A stretch of DNA of 64,000 nucleotides from Lachnospiraceae bacterium. GTDB taxonomy: Bacteria > Bacillota > Clostridia > Lachnospirales > Lachnospiraceae. Each line of letters begins with the position of its first letter. The first letter of the stretch is position 1. Below are positions 54,201-62,115 of the stretch, one piece after another. Location of the stretch: the NCBI GenBank assembly GCA_009777715.1, contig WRLH01000016.1, positions 1 through 64,000 on the forward strand, given 5' to 3'. A model generated the notes under the pieces. It was given only the letters and a program-made list of their open reading frames with translations, was not told where the DNA came from and did no database searches. The position numbers and the translations under genes were made by a program.

Positions 54201-54882
54201 TGCGGGTGATGGTCAGCAAATACTCCGTCGGTTCTAAGGTGACGCTCAAATTAACGCTTGCTTCCTTGACAATGAACTCAATTTTTTGCTTTTTCTTGAT
54301 GGCAAGAAGAAATTCTTCCATGTTGTGTTCATTTTTGGGTTCGTATTTGGCCCTTTTTTGGTCGCAGCCGGAAAGTCCGCGGTACAAGGTCAAATATTGT
54401 TTGTCCGCGCCGGTAAGAAGCGTAGCAAAAGCAGGGCTATAAAAAAGGTTTAACGCTTCACCCCAGTTGGTTTTTGCCAGATTGGCAAAATGGAAGAGGT
54501 TTTTTACTGGCCCTAAGCTTGACTTAATTTCTCTTGTGATAAAGCTAACTTGGTAGGGAACTATATATTCACCGTGATTGGAAACAATAAAAAACTCACC
54601 CTGATGGGAATCACTATCCCGCTCGTTAGTTTTGGGCGAACGGAAACAAAAGGCTATCTCTGATTCTTTTCCGGCAAATTCGCGTGTGTATATTTCCATG
54701 CGTAAATCGTCGGTTAAGACAAAGCCTTCGGTTGGCAGGCCCAGTGGGCCATAGATATGAAAGCTGCCCTCATGCTCCTCGCCGGGGTAAAGCTTTATCT
54801 CGATTTTGCCTACTGAAAAATCGAGGCGGCCGGCGCTTGGCTTACAGTCACCATCCAAAATGCGGGTGATAATATTTTCCAT
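51265..54882 (-). CDS. Large helical protein, function unknown (DUF5717-like)
   Basis: 1,205 residues, no signal peptide or membrane segment. The first 300 residues are beta-rich and duplicated in style (RLDFSVGKIEIKLYPGEEHEG), like Ig or beta-sandwich domains. From about 310 to 1,050 it is an alpha-solenoid of repeated helix pairs (for example NRLNEASRLLTHADSLLAG). The end holds another beta segment and a charged helix. It overlaps the actin-like gene by four bases (ATGA). It is the first gene of the operon; its promoter is at 54889-54917, and transcription would begin at the start codon itself. Confidence 0.75.
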   Translation of the reverse strand: MENIITRILDGDCKPSAGRLDFSVGKIEIKLYPGEEHEGSFHIYGPLGLPTEGFVLTDDLRMEIYTREFAGKESEIAFCFRSPKTNERDSDSHQGEFFIVSNHGEYIVPYQVSFITREIKSSLGPVKNLFHFANLAKTNWGEALNLFYSPAFATLLTGADKQYLTLYRGLSGCDQKRAKYEPKNEHNMEEFLLAIKKKQKIEFIVKEASVNLSVTLEPTEYLLTITRNGWGFSNLYCQPEGDFLVCDKEVIRDEDYLANVYKLSYYVLHEKLHSGNNFGRIRLYNANTEIIIPVTAVKNDTSVTHDGLVRKEVSRANEHKSNIYKLVNAYVAFRTKKTSQSVWRKETEYLIDKMITAADKDLLPKLFRIQLLITENRLNEASRLLTHADSLLAGRESEMPELWCYYLYLTTLENRDPKITSRIAYEVERFYIKDKGNWQIGWLLCYLKEEYVLSPAKKWAFLRELVGYGNYSPVIFVEAWQLLKQKPEFLTRLDNFEIRLLLFSARRSLIPKSLIPQIVYLATKNKNFSEFLYRILEKCYEIVESNEVVQAICELLIKGEKIGPEYFSWYQNGVRRDINVTRLYEFFIFSLNQEKEEEIPKQVLLYFAYNSEIDYRYQAYIYAFVHRNRDLYPDIFESYSGKIERFVLNQLSRARTGKSLAYLYKNYLTAEMINPANASFFADILFTAKIVIFKENIREIIILYHKVNWEITNRISGKESHILLYGTEYQLLLADADGNRYADPTNYRLERWLAPDKIGRAIAPLVKERAGFDIWSLEQGDDLLAVTRSNLSAYERIYMTNNLKPAYRETLCRNLIRFYYDFEEQERLEKVLTTLKAEDINRDYHEEILTIMVASGLYREAYGWLPKTAAEILDPKLILQVLIKIIPDEAPKAEKMMLVLAFKAFKDMKYDEKLLNYLVNFYDGQTERLRDIWLAGKSFALDVFKLSEKLLMQILYSGTFLGEQIDIFHDYVAGGGKGSLIKAFIIHNSYHYFANGKTTDITVIRQIGKLIDNNESLDFVCQLAFVKYFAENKAEIDDDIYRTLIFFMQDLIDQDIYFAFFKEYIGILPLMDQFIDKTMIEYRSHSLHPLSRVLIHYEINDNPMVTEPMTEMYDGVYLKQFLLFYGDTVSYYVTEEEEGAEIIRTESTKISINKAPDAFPGSRFMRINEIEAKRKSEDDEALNALLSDYQRLDFLVDEMFKEIKG

Positions 54883-54888
54883 GATTCC

Positions 54889-54917
54889 ATTATATAACAG
54901 AATAGGATTAAGCTCAA
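54889..54917 (-). promoter_or_regulatory. Promoter of the DUF5717-DUF5716 operon (leaderless)
   Basis: TTGAGC, a 17-base spacer and TATAAT on the minus strand. The -10 box ends six bases before the ATG at 54882, so the transcript would start on or next to the start codon. No ribosome site is present. Confidence 0.7.
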
Positions 54918-54927
54918 TGGCTAAAGC

Positions 54928-57021
54928 CTACTTTGCCAGCAGCATCATAATATCGTTTGACCGTGCCACGAATTTTGTCATTGCGTCAGCGTCAAGCGGG
55001 GCGTGCTGGATTAAAGCAAGGTCGTAAAGCTGTTCGCAAATCAAACTAACATTGCTGTCATTTTTGTTTTCAAGGACGTGCTGGACAAGGGGGTGGTTGG
55101 CATTTAGGACAAGGGTTTCGCCCTCTTTGCCGTACATTCCCATATCCATTCCCGGCATGGAATACATTTTCATCATATCCTGCATCCGGCGGCTGTCTTC
55201 GGAAAGGGTAATCATTGCGGAAATCTTTTTATTCTTGAGCTTTTCAACCTTAATCGTGATTTTGTCTTTCTTAAGGGCCTTTTTCATGATTTTGCCAATG
55301 TCTTCCGCTTGTTCGGCAAGTTCTTTTTCGACTTTCTTGGAAGTCTTGGTTTTAAAATCATCGGTCAAATCGCCGTCAATCCGCTGGAATTTGACATTTT
55401 CATTTTTTGATTCTAATTGGGTGACAAAAGGCTGGTCAATATGATGGGTCAAAATAACCGCGCTCTTTTTTGCCGCTTTAAACATCTTGATGTACTGGCT
55501 TTGCTGAAGCTCGTCCGTCACATAATAAATAACCTTGTCGTCTTTTTCTTCGGCTTCCTCGCCCTCATCATCATCACTTACCGGATTGCCGTCCTCATCA
55601 ACAATCTCCGCTTCAACAACATGATCCTCTTTCCCCTCTTCTTTCTTGCTTGCCCCATCTTCATCAGGATTTTCATCAGGGTCAATTTTTGCTACTTCAA
55701 GGCATTCCGGCAGGGTCATATATTTGCCGTCAAGGTTTTTGAATAAAATATAATCGGTCATCTTGACGCAGAACTTGTCATCACGCAGACAGCCAAACTT
55801 GATGAATGGGCTGATGTCGTCCCAGTATTTTTCATACTCTTCTTTTTCGGTTTTGCACATTCCGGATAATTTGTCAGCGACTTTTTTGGAAATGTAATCC
55901 GCAATTTTCTTGACAAAGCCATCATTTTGGAGGGCCGAGCGGGAAACATTAAGGGGAAGGTCCGGGCAATCAATGACCCCTTTTAAAAGAAGCAGAAATT
56001 CGGGGATGACTTCCTTGATATTGTCGGCGATAAAAACTTGGTTGTTGTAAAGCTTGATCACGCCCTCGATTGATTCATATTCGGTATTGATTTTGGGGAA
56101 ATACAAAAGGCCCTTTAGGTTAAAGGGATAGTCCATATTGAGGTGAATCCAGAACAATGGCTCTTTATAATCCTGGAAAACAGTCCGGTAAAAAGTAAGG
56201 TAGTCTTCCTTTTCACATTCATTGGGATGGCGCATCCAAAGCGGGTTGGTTTCATTAAGGAGCTCCGGCCGCTTTTTGATTTTAAGCTTTGGCTTGTCCC
56301 CGTCAGTTTCTTGTTCCGGCTTGATTTCCTCAATGACGGTGTCCGAGTCAAGCTTTTCATCGGCATCAATCGTCTGCGTATCGGCCGAATCAGCTTTGGA
56401 CAGGTAAATTTCGGTCGGCATGAATGAGCAGTATTTTTTGACCACTTCGCGGGCCCGGTATTCATTGCAAAACTCGACGCAGTCTTCATTAAGGAATAAT
56501 GTCACGGTTGTCCCGACCTCGGTACGCTCGCCATCGGCAAGGGAAAATTCCGTGCCGCCGTCACATTCCCAATGAACGGCCTTTGCGTCTTTTTGGTATG
56601 ACAATGTATCGATATGTACTTCGTCGGCAACCATGAATGAAGAATAAAAGCCAAGGCCAAAGTGGCCGATAATCTGGTCCTCATTGGTTTTGTCCTTATA
56701 TTTGTCAATAAAATCTGTCGCTCCCGAAAACGCAATCTGGTTGATGTATTCTAAAACCTCTGCGTCAGTCATGCCTAAACCATTGTCAGTAAAGGTAATC
56801 GTTTTTGCTTCCGGGCTGACCACCACGGATATGCGCGGCTTAAAATCTGCCGGCAATTCACATTCGCCCATCATTTCCAATTTCTTAAGCTTGGTGATTG
56901 CGTCACAGCCATTTGAGATAAGCTCCCGGAAAAAAATGTCGTGGTCAGAATAAAGCCACTTTTTGATGATCGGGAAAATGTTCTCGCTATTAATGGATAA
57001 GTTACCTTGTTTATTTGCCAT
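54928..57021 (-). CDS. htpG: Hsp90-family chaperone HtpG
   Basis: 697 residues. The GHKL ATPase domain has ELISNGCDAITK, DNGLGMT and GHFGLGFYSSFMV. The middle domain has the catalytic-loop arginine region (NVSRSALQND), and a C-terminal dimerisation domain follows. HtpG is usually about 620 residues. The excess comes from two acidic inserts, one near residue 225 (DADEKLDSD...) and one near 490 (DENPDEDGASKKEE, then DDDEGEEAEEKDD). AAGGAG precedes the ATG. It is next to the actin/Hsp70-like operon, on the same strand, but that operon has its own promoter. Confidence 0.94.
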   Translation of the reverse strand: MANKQGNLSINSENIFPIIKKWLYSDHDIFFRELISNGCDAITKLKKLEMMGECELPADFKPRISVVVSPEAKTITFTDNGLGMTDAEVLEYINQIAFSGATDFIDKYKDKTNEDQIIGHFGLGFYSSFMVADEVHIDTLSYQKDAKAVHWECDGGTEFSLADGERTEVGTTVTLFLNEDCVEFCNEYRAREVVKKYCSFMPTEIYLSKADSADTQTIDADEKLDSDTVIEEIKPEQETDGDKPKLKIKKRPELLNETNPLWMRHPNECEKEDYLTFYRTVFQDYKEPLFWIHLNMDYPFNLKGLLYFPKINTEYESIEGVIKLYNNQVFIADNIKEVIPEFLLLLKGVIDCPDLPLNVSRSALQNDGFVKKIADYISKKVADKLSGMCKTEKEEYEKYWDDISPFIKFGCLRDDKFCVKMTDYILFKNLDGKYMTLPECLEVAKIDPDENPDEDGASKKEEGKEDHVVEAEIVDEDGNPVSDDDEGEEAEEKDDKVIYYVTDELQQSQYIKMFKAAKKSAVILTHHIDQPFVTQLESKNENVKFQRIDGDLTDDFKTKTSKKVEKELAEQAEDIGKIMKKALKKDKITIKVEKLKNKKISAMITLSEDSRRMQDMMKMYSMPGMDMGMYGKEGETLVLNANHPLVQHVLENKNDSNVSLICEQLYDLALIQHAPLDADAMTKFVARSNDIMMLLAK

Positions 57022-57089
57022 GTAAATCTCTCCTTTTTATGTTTTATTTTGGCAGAATATAGTTTTTTGTATATTATACTAAATAGCTC

Positions 57090-57118
57090 TTGAAATGTAA
57101 ACCATATTTTTTTATAAT
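57090..57118 (+). promoter_or_regulatory. Promoter of the FAD oxidoreductase gene (leaderless)
   Basis: TTGAAA, a 17-base spacer and TATAAT, then six bases and the ATG at 57125. Predicted transcription start coincides with the start codon. Confidence 0.7.
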
Positions 57119-57124
57119 GAATAT

Positions 57125-58528
57125 ATGACTTATGACGTTATCATCATCGGCGCAGGCCCAAGCGGAATCTTTTGCGCCCTTGAACTAAAAGAAAAGAATA
57201 AAAACTTAAACATCCTCATGCTTGAAAAAGGCCGCTCCATTGAAAAACGCCTTTGCCCCAAACGAACGACCAAGCAATGTATCGGGTGCAATCCCTGTTC
57301 CATTACGACTGGTTTCGCCGGGGCAGGAGCTTTTTCCGATGGCAAGCTTTCCCTTTCACCCGATGTCGGCGGCAATCTCCCGGCTATTTTGGGTTATGAT
57401 GAAACCTTGAAGCTGATTAATGAGTCGGACCAAATCTATCTTAAGTTTGGCGCGGACAAAAATGTCTATGGCCTTGATAAAGATGAAGAAATCCGCGAAA
57501 TCCGCCGCAAAGCAATTGTCGCAAACCTAAAGCTGATTGAATGCCCAATCCGCCATCTTGGCACTGAAGAGGGTTACAAGATTTATGGCAAACTAGAGCG
57601 GCACTTAATTGACATTGGCATTGAAATTTTGTTCGGGACAATGGCAAAAGAAATTTTGCTTGAAAACGGGCAAGCTTCGGGCGTTGAGACTGACAAAGGC
57701 GAAATTTTCCGGGCCAAACACATTGTTTCCGCCGTTGGCCGCGAGGGGGCGGACTGGTTCAAAAACAAATGTGATGAAATCGGGATTGAAACCGAGCCGG
57801 GGACAGTTGATATCGGCGTCCGGGTTGAAGTCCGCGATGAAATCATGCAATTCCTTAATGAAAACCTCTATGAAGCAAAGCTAGTTTACCATACGCCAAC
57901 CTTTGATGACAAAGTCCGCACTTTTTGCACTAACCCATCCGGTGAAGTCGCAACTGAATATTATGAGGGCGGCCTTGCCGTCGTTAACGGCCATGCCTAC
58001 AAATCCGGCGAATTTAAGACCAGCAACACCAATTTTGCCATTCTTGTCAGCAAAAATTTTACCAAACCGTTTAAAACGCCCATCGAATATGGAAAGCAGA
58101 TTGCCCAGCTTTCCAATATGCTCTGCGGCGGCCAGATTCTCGTCCAGACCTTTGGTGACCTGCGCCGGGGCAGGCGGACAACCGAGGAGAGGTTATGCCG
58201 CAACAATTTGCTCCCCACCTTAAAAGACGCTGTCCCCGGTGACTTATCGCTTGTTTTCCCCCACCGGATTATGATTGCGATTGAAGAAATGCTTTTTGCG
58301 CTTGATAAAATAACCCCAGGCATTGCCGGGGAGGAAACTTTATTATATGGGGTCGAGGTCAAGTTTTATTCTAACAAAGTCATTGTTGACAAGGATTTCG
58401 AGACCAGCATTAAAGGTCTTTATGCGATTGGTGACGGGGCCGGGATTACCCGCGGTTTACAGCAAGCTTCCGCAAACGGGATCAGCTTGGCGCGAAGCAT
58501 ATTAATGAGACTGCCCGGAAATTCTTAA
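57125..58528 (+). CDS. FAD/NAD(P)-dependent oxidoreductase
   Basis: 467 residues. The dinucleotide-binding loop GAGPSG is at residues 9-14, right after the start, and ends with the acidic LEKG. A four-cysteine cluster (CPKRTTKQCIGCNPC, about residues 44-58) comes next and may hold a metal. The C-terminal IGDGAGITRGLQQASANG is the second FAD-binding motif. This is the COG2509 group of uncharacterised flavoproteins, common in Clostridia. It is followed 13 bases later by the PrsA-like gene, likely co-transcribed. Substrate unknown. Confidence 0.85.
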   Translation: MTYDVIIIGAGPSGIFCALELKEKNKNLNILMLEKGRSIEKRLCPKRTTKQCIGCNPCSITTGFAGAGAFSDGKLSLSPDVGGNLPAILGYDETLKLINESDQIYLKFGADKNVYGLDKDEEIREIRRKAIVANLKLIECPIRHLGTEEGYKIYGKLERHLIDIGIEILFGTMAKEILLENGQASGVETDKGEIFRAKHIVSAVGREGADWFKNKCDEIGIETEPGTVDIGVRVEVRDEIMQFLNENLYEAKLVYHTPTFDDKVRTFCTNPSGEVATEYYEGGLAVVNGHAYKSGEFKTSNTNFAILVSKNFTKPFKTPIEYGKQIAQLSNMLCGGQILVQTFGDLRRGRRTTEERLCRNNLLPTLKDAVPGDLSLVFPHRIMIAIEEMLFALDKITPGIAGEETLLYGVEVKFYSNKVIVDKDFETSIKGLYAIGDGAGITRGLQQASANGISLARSILMRLPGNS

Positions 58529-58541
58529 CAGAAAGTTATCG

Positions 58542-59588
58542 ATGAAAAAATTATTATTATTATTCTTTATCTTAATATTTGCCCTCCCGCTGGCTTCCTG
58601 TGCGGATATTGACGACCCTGACATGAGGGTCGTCCTGACGACTGGCTTCCACCGGGACGAAGTATTCCGGATTGAAACAATGTCTTGCCTGCTTCCGGAA
58701 ATCCGCGTTTATCTGACTAATGCCCAAAACCAATATGAAAGCGTTTTTGGCCGCCAGATTTGGGGGATTGATTTTAGCGGTGAAACGCTGGAAGACAGCA
58801 TCAAAAATATTGCCCTTGCGCAAATTGCCCAGATTAAGACAATGAATTTGCTTGCGGCCAAACATGATGTTTATTTGGACGAGGAAGAAACAAGGCTTGC
58901 TCATGCCGCGGCCGCCGAATATTATCATTCACTAAGCGAAACCGAAAAAGAAATTATGGACGTTACGCTTCTGACGATTGAGACGCTTTATAGTGAATAT
59001 GCCCTTGCCGACAAAATTTATAACTTCATCATCAAAGATGTCAATCCTGAAATCAGTGATGATGAAGCGCGGACAATTACGGTCTGGCATATTCTGATTA
59101 GGACCTATGCCCTTGACGGGACCGGCAAAAAAATCGAGTATACCGAAACCGCCCGCGCTGACGCTTTTAACCGGATTAAGCGGATTCATGAGCAAATCGA
59201 TGAGGGTGAGGATTTTGAAAGGCTGATGATGCTATACAGCGAAGACGAACAGGCGATTTATTCTTTTGGCAAAGGTGACATGGAAAGACCTTTTGAGGAA
59301 GCGGCCTTTTTGCTTGGGACGGGGGAAGTGAGTGAGATTGTCGAAACGAGCTTCGGTTATCATATCATTAAATGTGTCAATACTTTTAACCGTGAAGAAA
59401 CTGACAACAACAAGATAAAAATCGTTGAGCAGCGCCGGGAAGAGGTTTTTAGCCAGGAATACAATGCTTTTCTTAGCAGCCTGACTAGGAATATCAACGA
59501 TGTTTTGTGGGAGCAAGTGACTTTCATTAACAATAGTGAGTTAAGGACCAAGGATTTTTTTGACGTCTATCTAAAGCATTTTAATTAA
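58542..59588 (+). CDS. PrsA-like peptidyl-prolyl isomerase lipoprotein
   Basis: 348 residues with a signal peptide and lipobox (PLASC, cysteine at about 20). A SurA/PrsA-type helical N-domain (about 60-180) precedes a parvulin domain at about 185-285 (VWHILIRT, SFGKGDMERPFEEAAFLLG, then SFGYHIIKCVN). It should help secreted proteins fold outside the membrane. It may serve the large secreted proteins of this window, which is a guess. It converges with the PHP gene and overlaps its end by eight bases. Confidence 0.85.
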   Translation: MKKLLLLFFILIFALPLASCADIDDPDMRVVLTTGFHRDEVFRIETMSCLLPEIRVYLTNAQNQYESVFGRQIWGIDFSGETLEDSIKNIALAQIAQIKTMNLLAAKHDVYLDEEETRLAHAAAAEYYHSLSETEKEIMDVTLLTIETLYSEYALADKIYNFIIKDVNPEISDDEARTITVWHILIRTYALDGTGKKIEYTETARADAFNRIKRIHEQIDEGEDFERLMMLYSEDEQAIYSFGKGDMERPFEEAAFLLGTGEVSEIVETSFGYHIIKCVNTFNREETDNNKIKIVEQRREEVFSQEYNAFLSSLTRNINDVLWEQVTFINNSELRTKDFFDVYLKHFN

Positions 59589-60348
59589 ACTCTACTTCCG
59601 CAAGCGGTTTCCCATAGGCATCATACCATGTTTCTCCATCAGAAAGAAGATAATCTTCGCGGGAAAGCAGCCTGGCAATAAAGTGCCGTCCGCTCCGCGG
59701 CATGGTTTTGAAAGCCATCCCGCCCCCTCTTAGCCTGACACTATGGGCATCCGAACCGGCAGTAATCGGAAAATCATTTTCATTCGCGTATTTTATTGCT
59801 TTCCGGTTATACATTTCCTTGTCGCGGTAAAGGGTAATATGGGCGCAGTTTAACCCCTCAATCGCGTCAACATACTCCGGGTAAAGCCTGACCTTGGGAA
59901 TGTGGTACGCTTCGCGGAAAGGGTGGGCGTGGACAACGATTCCGCCAGCTTCATGGACGATTCGATATTGCTCTTCGACTCCGGCATATCGTATTTCGGG
60001 ATATTTGAGCAAAAAATCCGGAGTCAGCCCCAAAATCAAAAATTCAGTTGCATCAAAACAGGATTCATAGCCCCATAAAACCATTAAATCATTTTTCCGT
60101 CCCCAGATCTCCGCTTCTTCATAACCGCGGACAAATTTCCGTACCCAGTCTTCCCAGCCAAGATGGCGGCTTATCGCGGTATTTCCGCCCCAGTTATGCT
60201 CCGTGATGATAATCCCGGAGTAGCCCATTTTTTTGTATGCTTTGGCTGCGTCAGTTGGCGAGCAGTTTGCGCAAGCACTGCCGCGGCTTGTGTGCAAATG
60301 GGTCTCAAAAAGATAAGGGTATTCCGGAGGGAGGACAATTTTAACCAT
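59581..60348 (-). CDS. PHP-domain phosphoesterase
   Basis: About 255 residues. The four PHP metal-binding motifs are in order: ETHLHTSRGS, ITEHNW, VHAHPF and GSDAH. These bind two or three metal ions for phosphate-ester cleavage. The enzyme resembles short PHP proteins related to histidinol phosphatase and the polymerase PHP domain. Exact substrate unknown. I use the ATG at 60348 (MVKIVLPPEYPYL): a TAAAAT box ends six bases upstream. The alternative ATG at 60354 would touch the box. Confidence 0.82.
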   Translation of the reverse strand: MVKIVLPPEYPYLFETHLHTSRGSACANCSPTDAAKAYKKMGYSGIIITEHNWGGNTAISRHLGWEDWVRKFVRGYEEAEIWGRKNDLMVLWGYESCFDATEFLILGLTPDFLLKYPEIRYAGVEEQYRIVHEAGGIVVHAHPFREAYHIPKVRLYPEYVDAIEGLNCAHITLYRDKEMYNRKAIKYANENDFPITAGSDAHSVRLRGGGMAFKTMPRSGRHFIARLLSREDYLLSDGETWYDAYGKPLAEVEFN

Positions 60349-60354
60349 GCCCAT

Positions 60355-60383
60355 ATTTTAGCATGATTGGGCAAAAAAGGCAA
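60355..60383 (-). promoter_or_regulatory. Promoter of the PHP gene (leaderless)
   Basis: TTGCCT, a 17-base spacer and TAAAAT on the minus strand, six bases before the ATG at 60348. Same geometry as at 54889 and 57090. Confidence 0.6.
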
Positions 60384-60386
60384 ATC

Positions 60387-61100
60387 TTATTTGATTTTTT
60401 TCCGCATTGACAGCAATATTTTTTTCTCCATTCTGCTGACCTGCACTTGGGAAATGCCCAAAAGTGAAGCCACCTCGGTCTGCGTCTTTTCATGAAAATA
60501 CCTTAACATAATCAATTCCCGCTCCGAATCATTAAGCTCAGCAAGCAGTTGCTTAAGCAGCATCTTATTAATGATTTTGTCTACCTTGTCCGGGTCAGAG
60601 AGCTTGTCCACAAGGAAAACTTCGTTGCCGTCAGATTGGTAAACGGTTTTATAAATCGATTCCACTTCTGCCCCGGCTTCTAAGGCAAGGACGATGTCCT
60701 CTTCGATAATCCCGGTTTCACCAGAAAGCTCACTTAATGTTGCGTCCCGGCCATTAAGCTGGGCTAAATGTTCCGCCGCCCTTTTTATTTTGTAATAATT
60801 TTCTTTGAGCGAGCGGCTGACTTTGATTAATCCGTCATCACGCAGAAATCGCTTGATTTCACCACTGATCATCGGCACTGCATAAGTGGAAAATTTTACC
60901 TCAAAGCTCATGTCAAACTTGTCAATCGCTTTCATCAAGCCGATTGTGCCAATCTGCAAGAGGTCGTCCATTTCACAGCCCCTGCCAATAAAGCGTCTGA
61001 CGATGTGGTGGACAAGGCCCATGTTTTTTTCGATTAGTACTTCGCGTGCTTCCTTTTCTCCAGCCTGTGAACGTTCAATCAGAACTGTGAGCTCTTCCAT
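60387..61100 (-). CDS. sigF: Forespore RNA polymerase sigma factor F
   Basis: 237 residues of the sigma-70 sporulation type. Region 2 has DDLLQIGTIGLMKAIDKFD and the FSTYAVPMISGEIKRFLRDD core, region 3 has RSLKENYYKIKRAAEHL, and the C-terminal helix-turn-helix has TQTEVASLLGISQVQVSRME. It controls the first forespore genes. SpoIIAB holds it inactive. The gene starts 14 bases after spoIIAB, in the classic spoIIA order. A CAGGG ribosome site is weak. Confidence 0.93.
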   Translation of the reverse strand: MEELTVLIERSQAGEKEAREVLIEKNMGLVHHIVRRFIGRGCEMDDLLQIGTIGLMKAIDKFDMSFEVKFSTYAVPMISGEIKRFLRDDGLIKVSRSLKENYYKIKRAAEHLAQLNGRDATLSELSGETGIIEEDIVLALEAGAEVESIYKTVYQSDGNEVFLVDKLSDPDKVDKIINKMLLKQLLAELNDSERELIMLRYFHEKTQTEVASLLGISQVQVSRMEKKILLSMRKKIK

Positions 61101-61114
61101 ATTAACCCTGCCAA

Positions 61115-61735
61115 CTAACCTCTGCTATTATTTTTCAGATTTTTTTTCATTAAAATTGTCGTCCCGAAGCCGGGTTCGGAAATAACCTCAAGGTCATCCA
61201 TGAAGGCCTCCATAAAAGCAAAACCCATGCCCGAACGGTCTTGCTCCGGTTTTTCTGTGTAAAGCGGCTCCATTGCCAAATCAATATTGGTGATTCCTTT
61301 GCCTTTATCCCAAATCTCAACATGGAGCGTATCTTTTTCCAGCTCGCAATGTATGTAGACTTTCATTTTTTCATCATCTTGGTTCGGGGCCTGGGGCGAG
61401 GGCTGGAGCGATGGCTGAAGCGAGGGCTGGTGCGAGGGCTGATGGTATTTTAAGTAATATTCTTCGTCATAAGCATGGATTACCGCATTGGTCACCGCTT
61501 CGGAGATAGCAGTTTTTACATCGGAAATCTCTTCAAGGGTCGGGTTAAGCTGGGAGATAAAAGCGGCAACGGCGGTCCTGGCAAAGGATTCATTGACTGA
61601 AAGGGCGTCAAACTCAAGCTTCATCTCATTATTGGGATAGCTTTCGGTTTTTCTCATTAGTTCTTTTTCTTTCATTCGTTTGAGCAGGAATTGTTCCTCG
61701 GTGATTGTATTTGCTAAACTGCTTGCATTATTCAT
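61115..61735 (-). CDS. spoIIAB: Anti-sigma F factor SpoIIAB with repeat insertion
   Basis: 206 residues, against about 145 in Bacillus. It is a GHKL kinase: N-box SEAVTNAVIHAYDE (E79, N83), G1 box DKGKGI (about 143-148) and G2 box DRSGMGFAFMEAF (about 166-177). It binds sigma F and phosphorylates SpoIIAA on serine. The start here lies 37 residues before the usual NEMKLEFDALS. A proline/glutamine-rich insert at about 98-118 (QPS-type repeats) sits between the N-box helix and the next strand. It comes from 12-base tandem repeats (61393-61440). AAGGAGG precedes the ATG. Confidence 0.92.
   Translation of the reverse strand: MNNASSLANTITEEQFLLKRMKEKELMRKTESYPNNEMKLEFDALSVNESFARTAVAAFISQLNPTLEEISDVKTAISEAVTNAVIHAYDEEYYLKYHQPSHQPSLQPSLQPSPQAPNQDDEKMKVYIHCELEKDTLHVEIWDKGKGITNIDLAMEPLYTEKPEQDRSGMGFAFMEAFMDDLEVISEPGFGTTILMKKNLKNNSRG
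61393..61440. repeat. 12-base tandem repeats inside spoIIAB
   Basis: Four units of GGGGCGAGGGCT and variants, in frame. They add four residues each (LQPS, HQPS type) to SpoIIAB. Confidence 0.85.
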
Positions 61736-61809
61736 ATCTTCCTCCTTGATAGTTAGCTTATCTTATTTAGTTTTGACATTTTTTTACAAATTATTCATAA
61801 TATTGGAAC

Positions 61810-62115
61810 TTATTCCATTATTTCAATCAGCTTATGAAGGCCTGATATCATCAGGGTCCGGCGGATGCGGGTATCGGTATTGATTGTGTATACTTTTCCG
61901 CCGAAATAGGTGATTTTTTTATAGCGTCCCATGATAATTCCGATGCCTGAGCTGTCCATAAAGCGGGTGTCTTCAAAGTCAAAAACGATGTTGCCGATTT
62001 TTTCACGCAGGATATAGTCGTCGGCGGTTTTGCTGATGTAAGTTGATTTGTGATGATCGATTTCTTCGGGCATTTTTATCATGAGGTAGTTGTCAATCAC
62101 TTTGAAATCGTCCAT
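61810..62115 (-). CDS. spoIIAA: Anti-anti-sigma factor SpoIIAA
   Basis: 101 residues, a STAS domain. The phosphorylation motif is FMDSSGIGIIMGRY; the second serine (56) matches Ser58 of Bacillus SpoIIAA. When unphosphorylated it traps SpoIIAB and frees sigma F. It is the first gene of the spoIIA operon; AAAGGAG precedes the ATG. The region upstream holds hairpin repeats in place of a clear promoter. Confidence 0.93.
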   Translation of the reverse strand: MDDFKVIDNYLMIKMPEEIDHHKSTYISKTADDYILREKIGNIVFDFEDTRFMDSSGIGIIMGRYKKITYFGGKVYTINTDTRIRRTLMISGLHKLIEIME

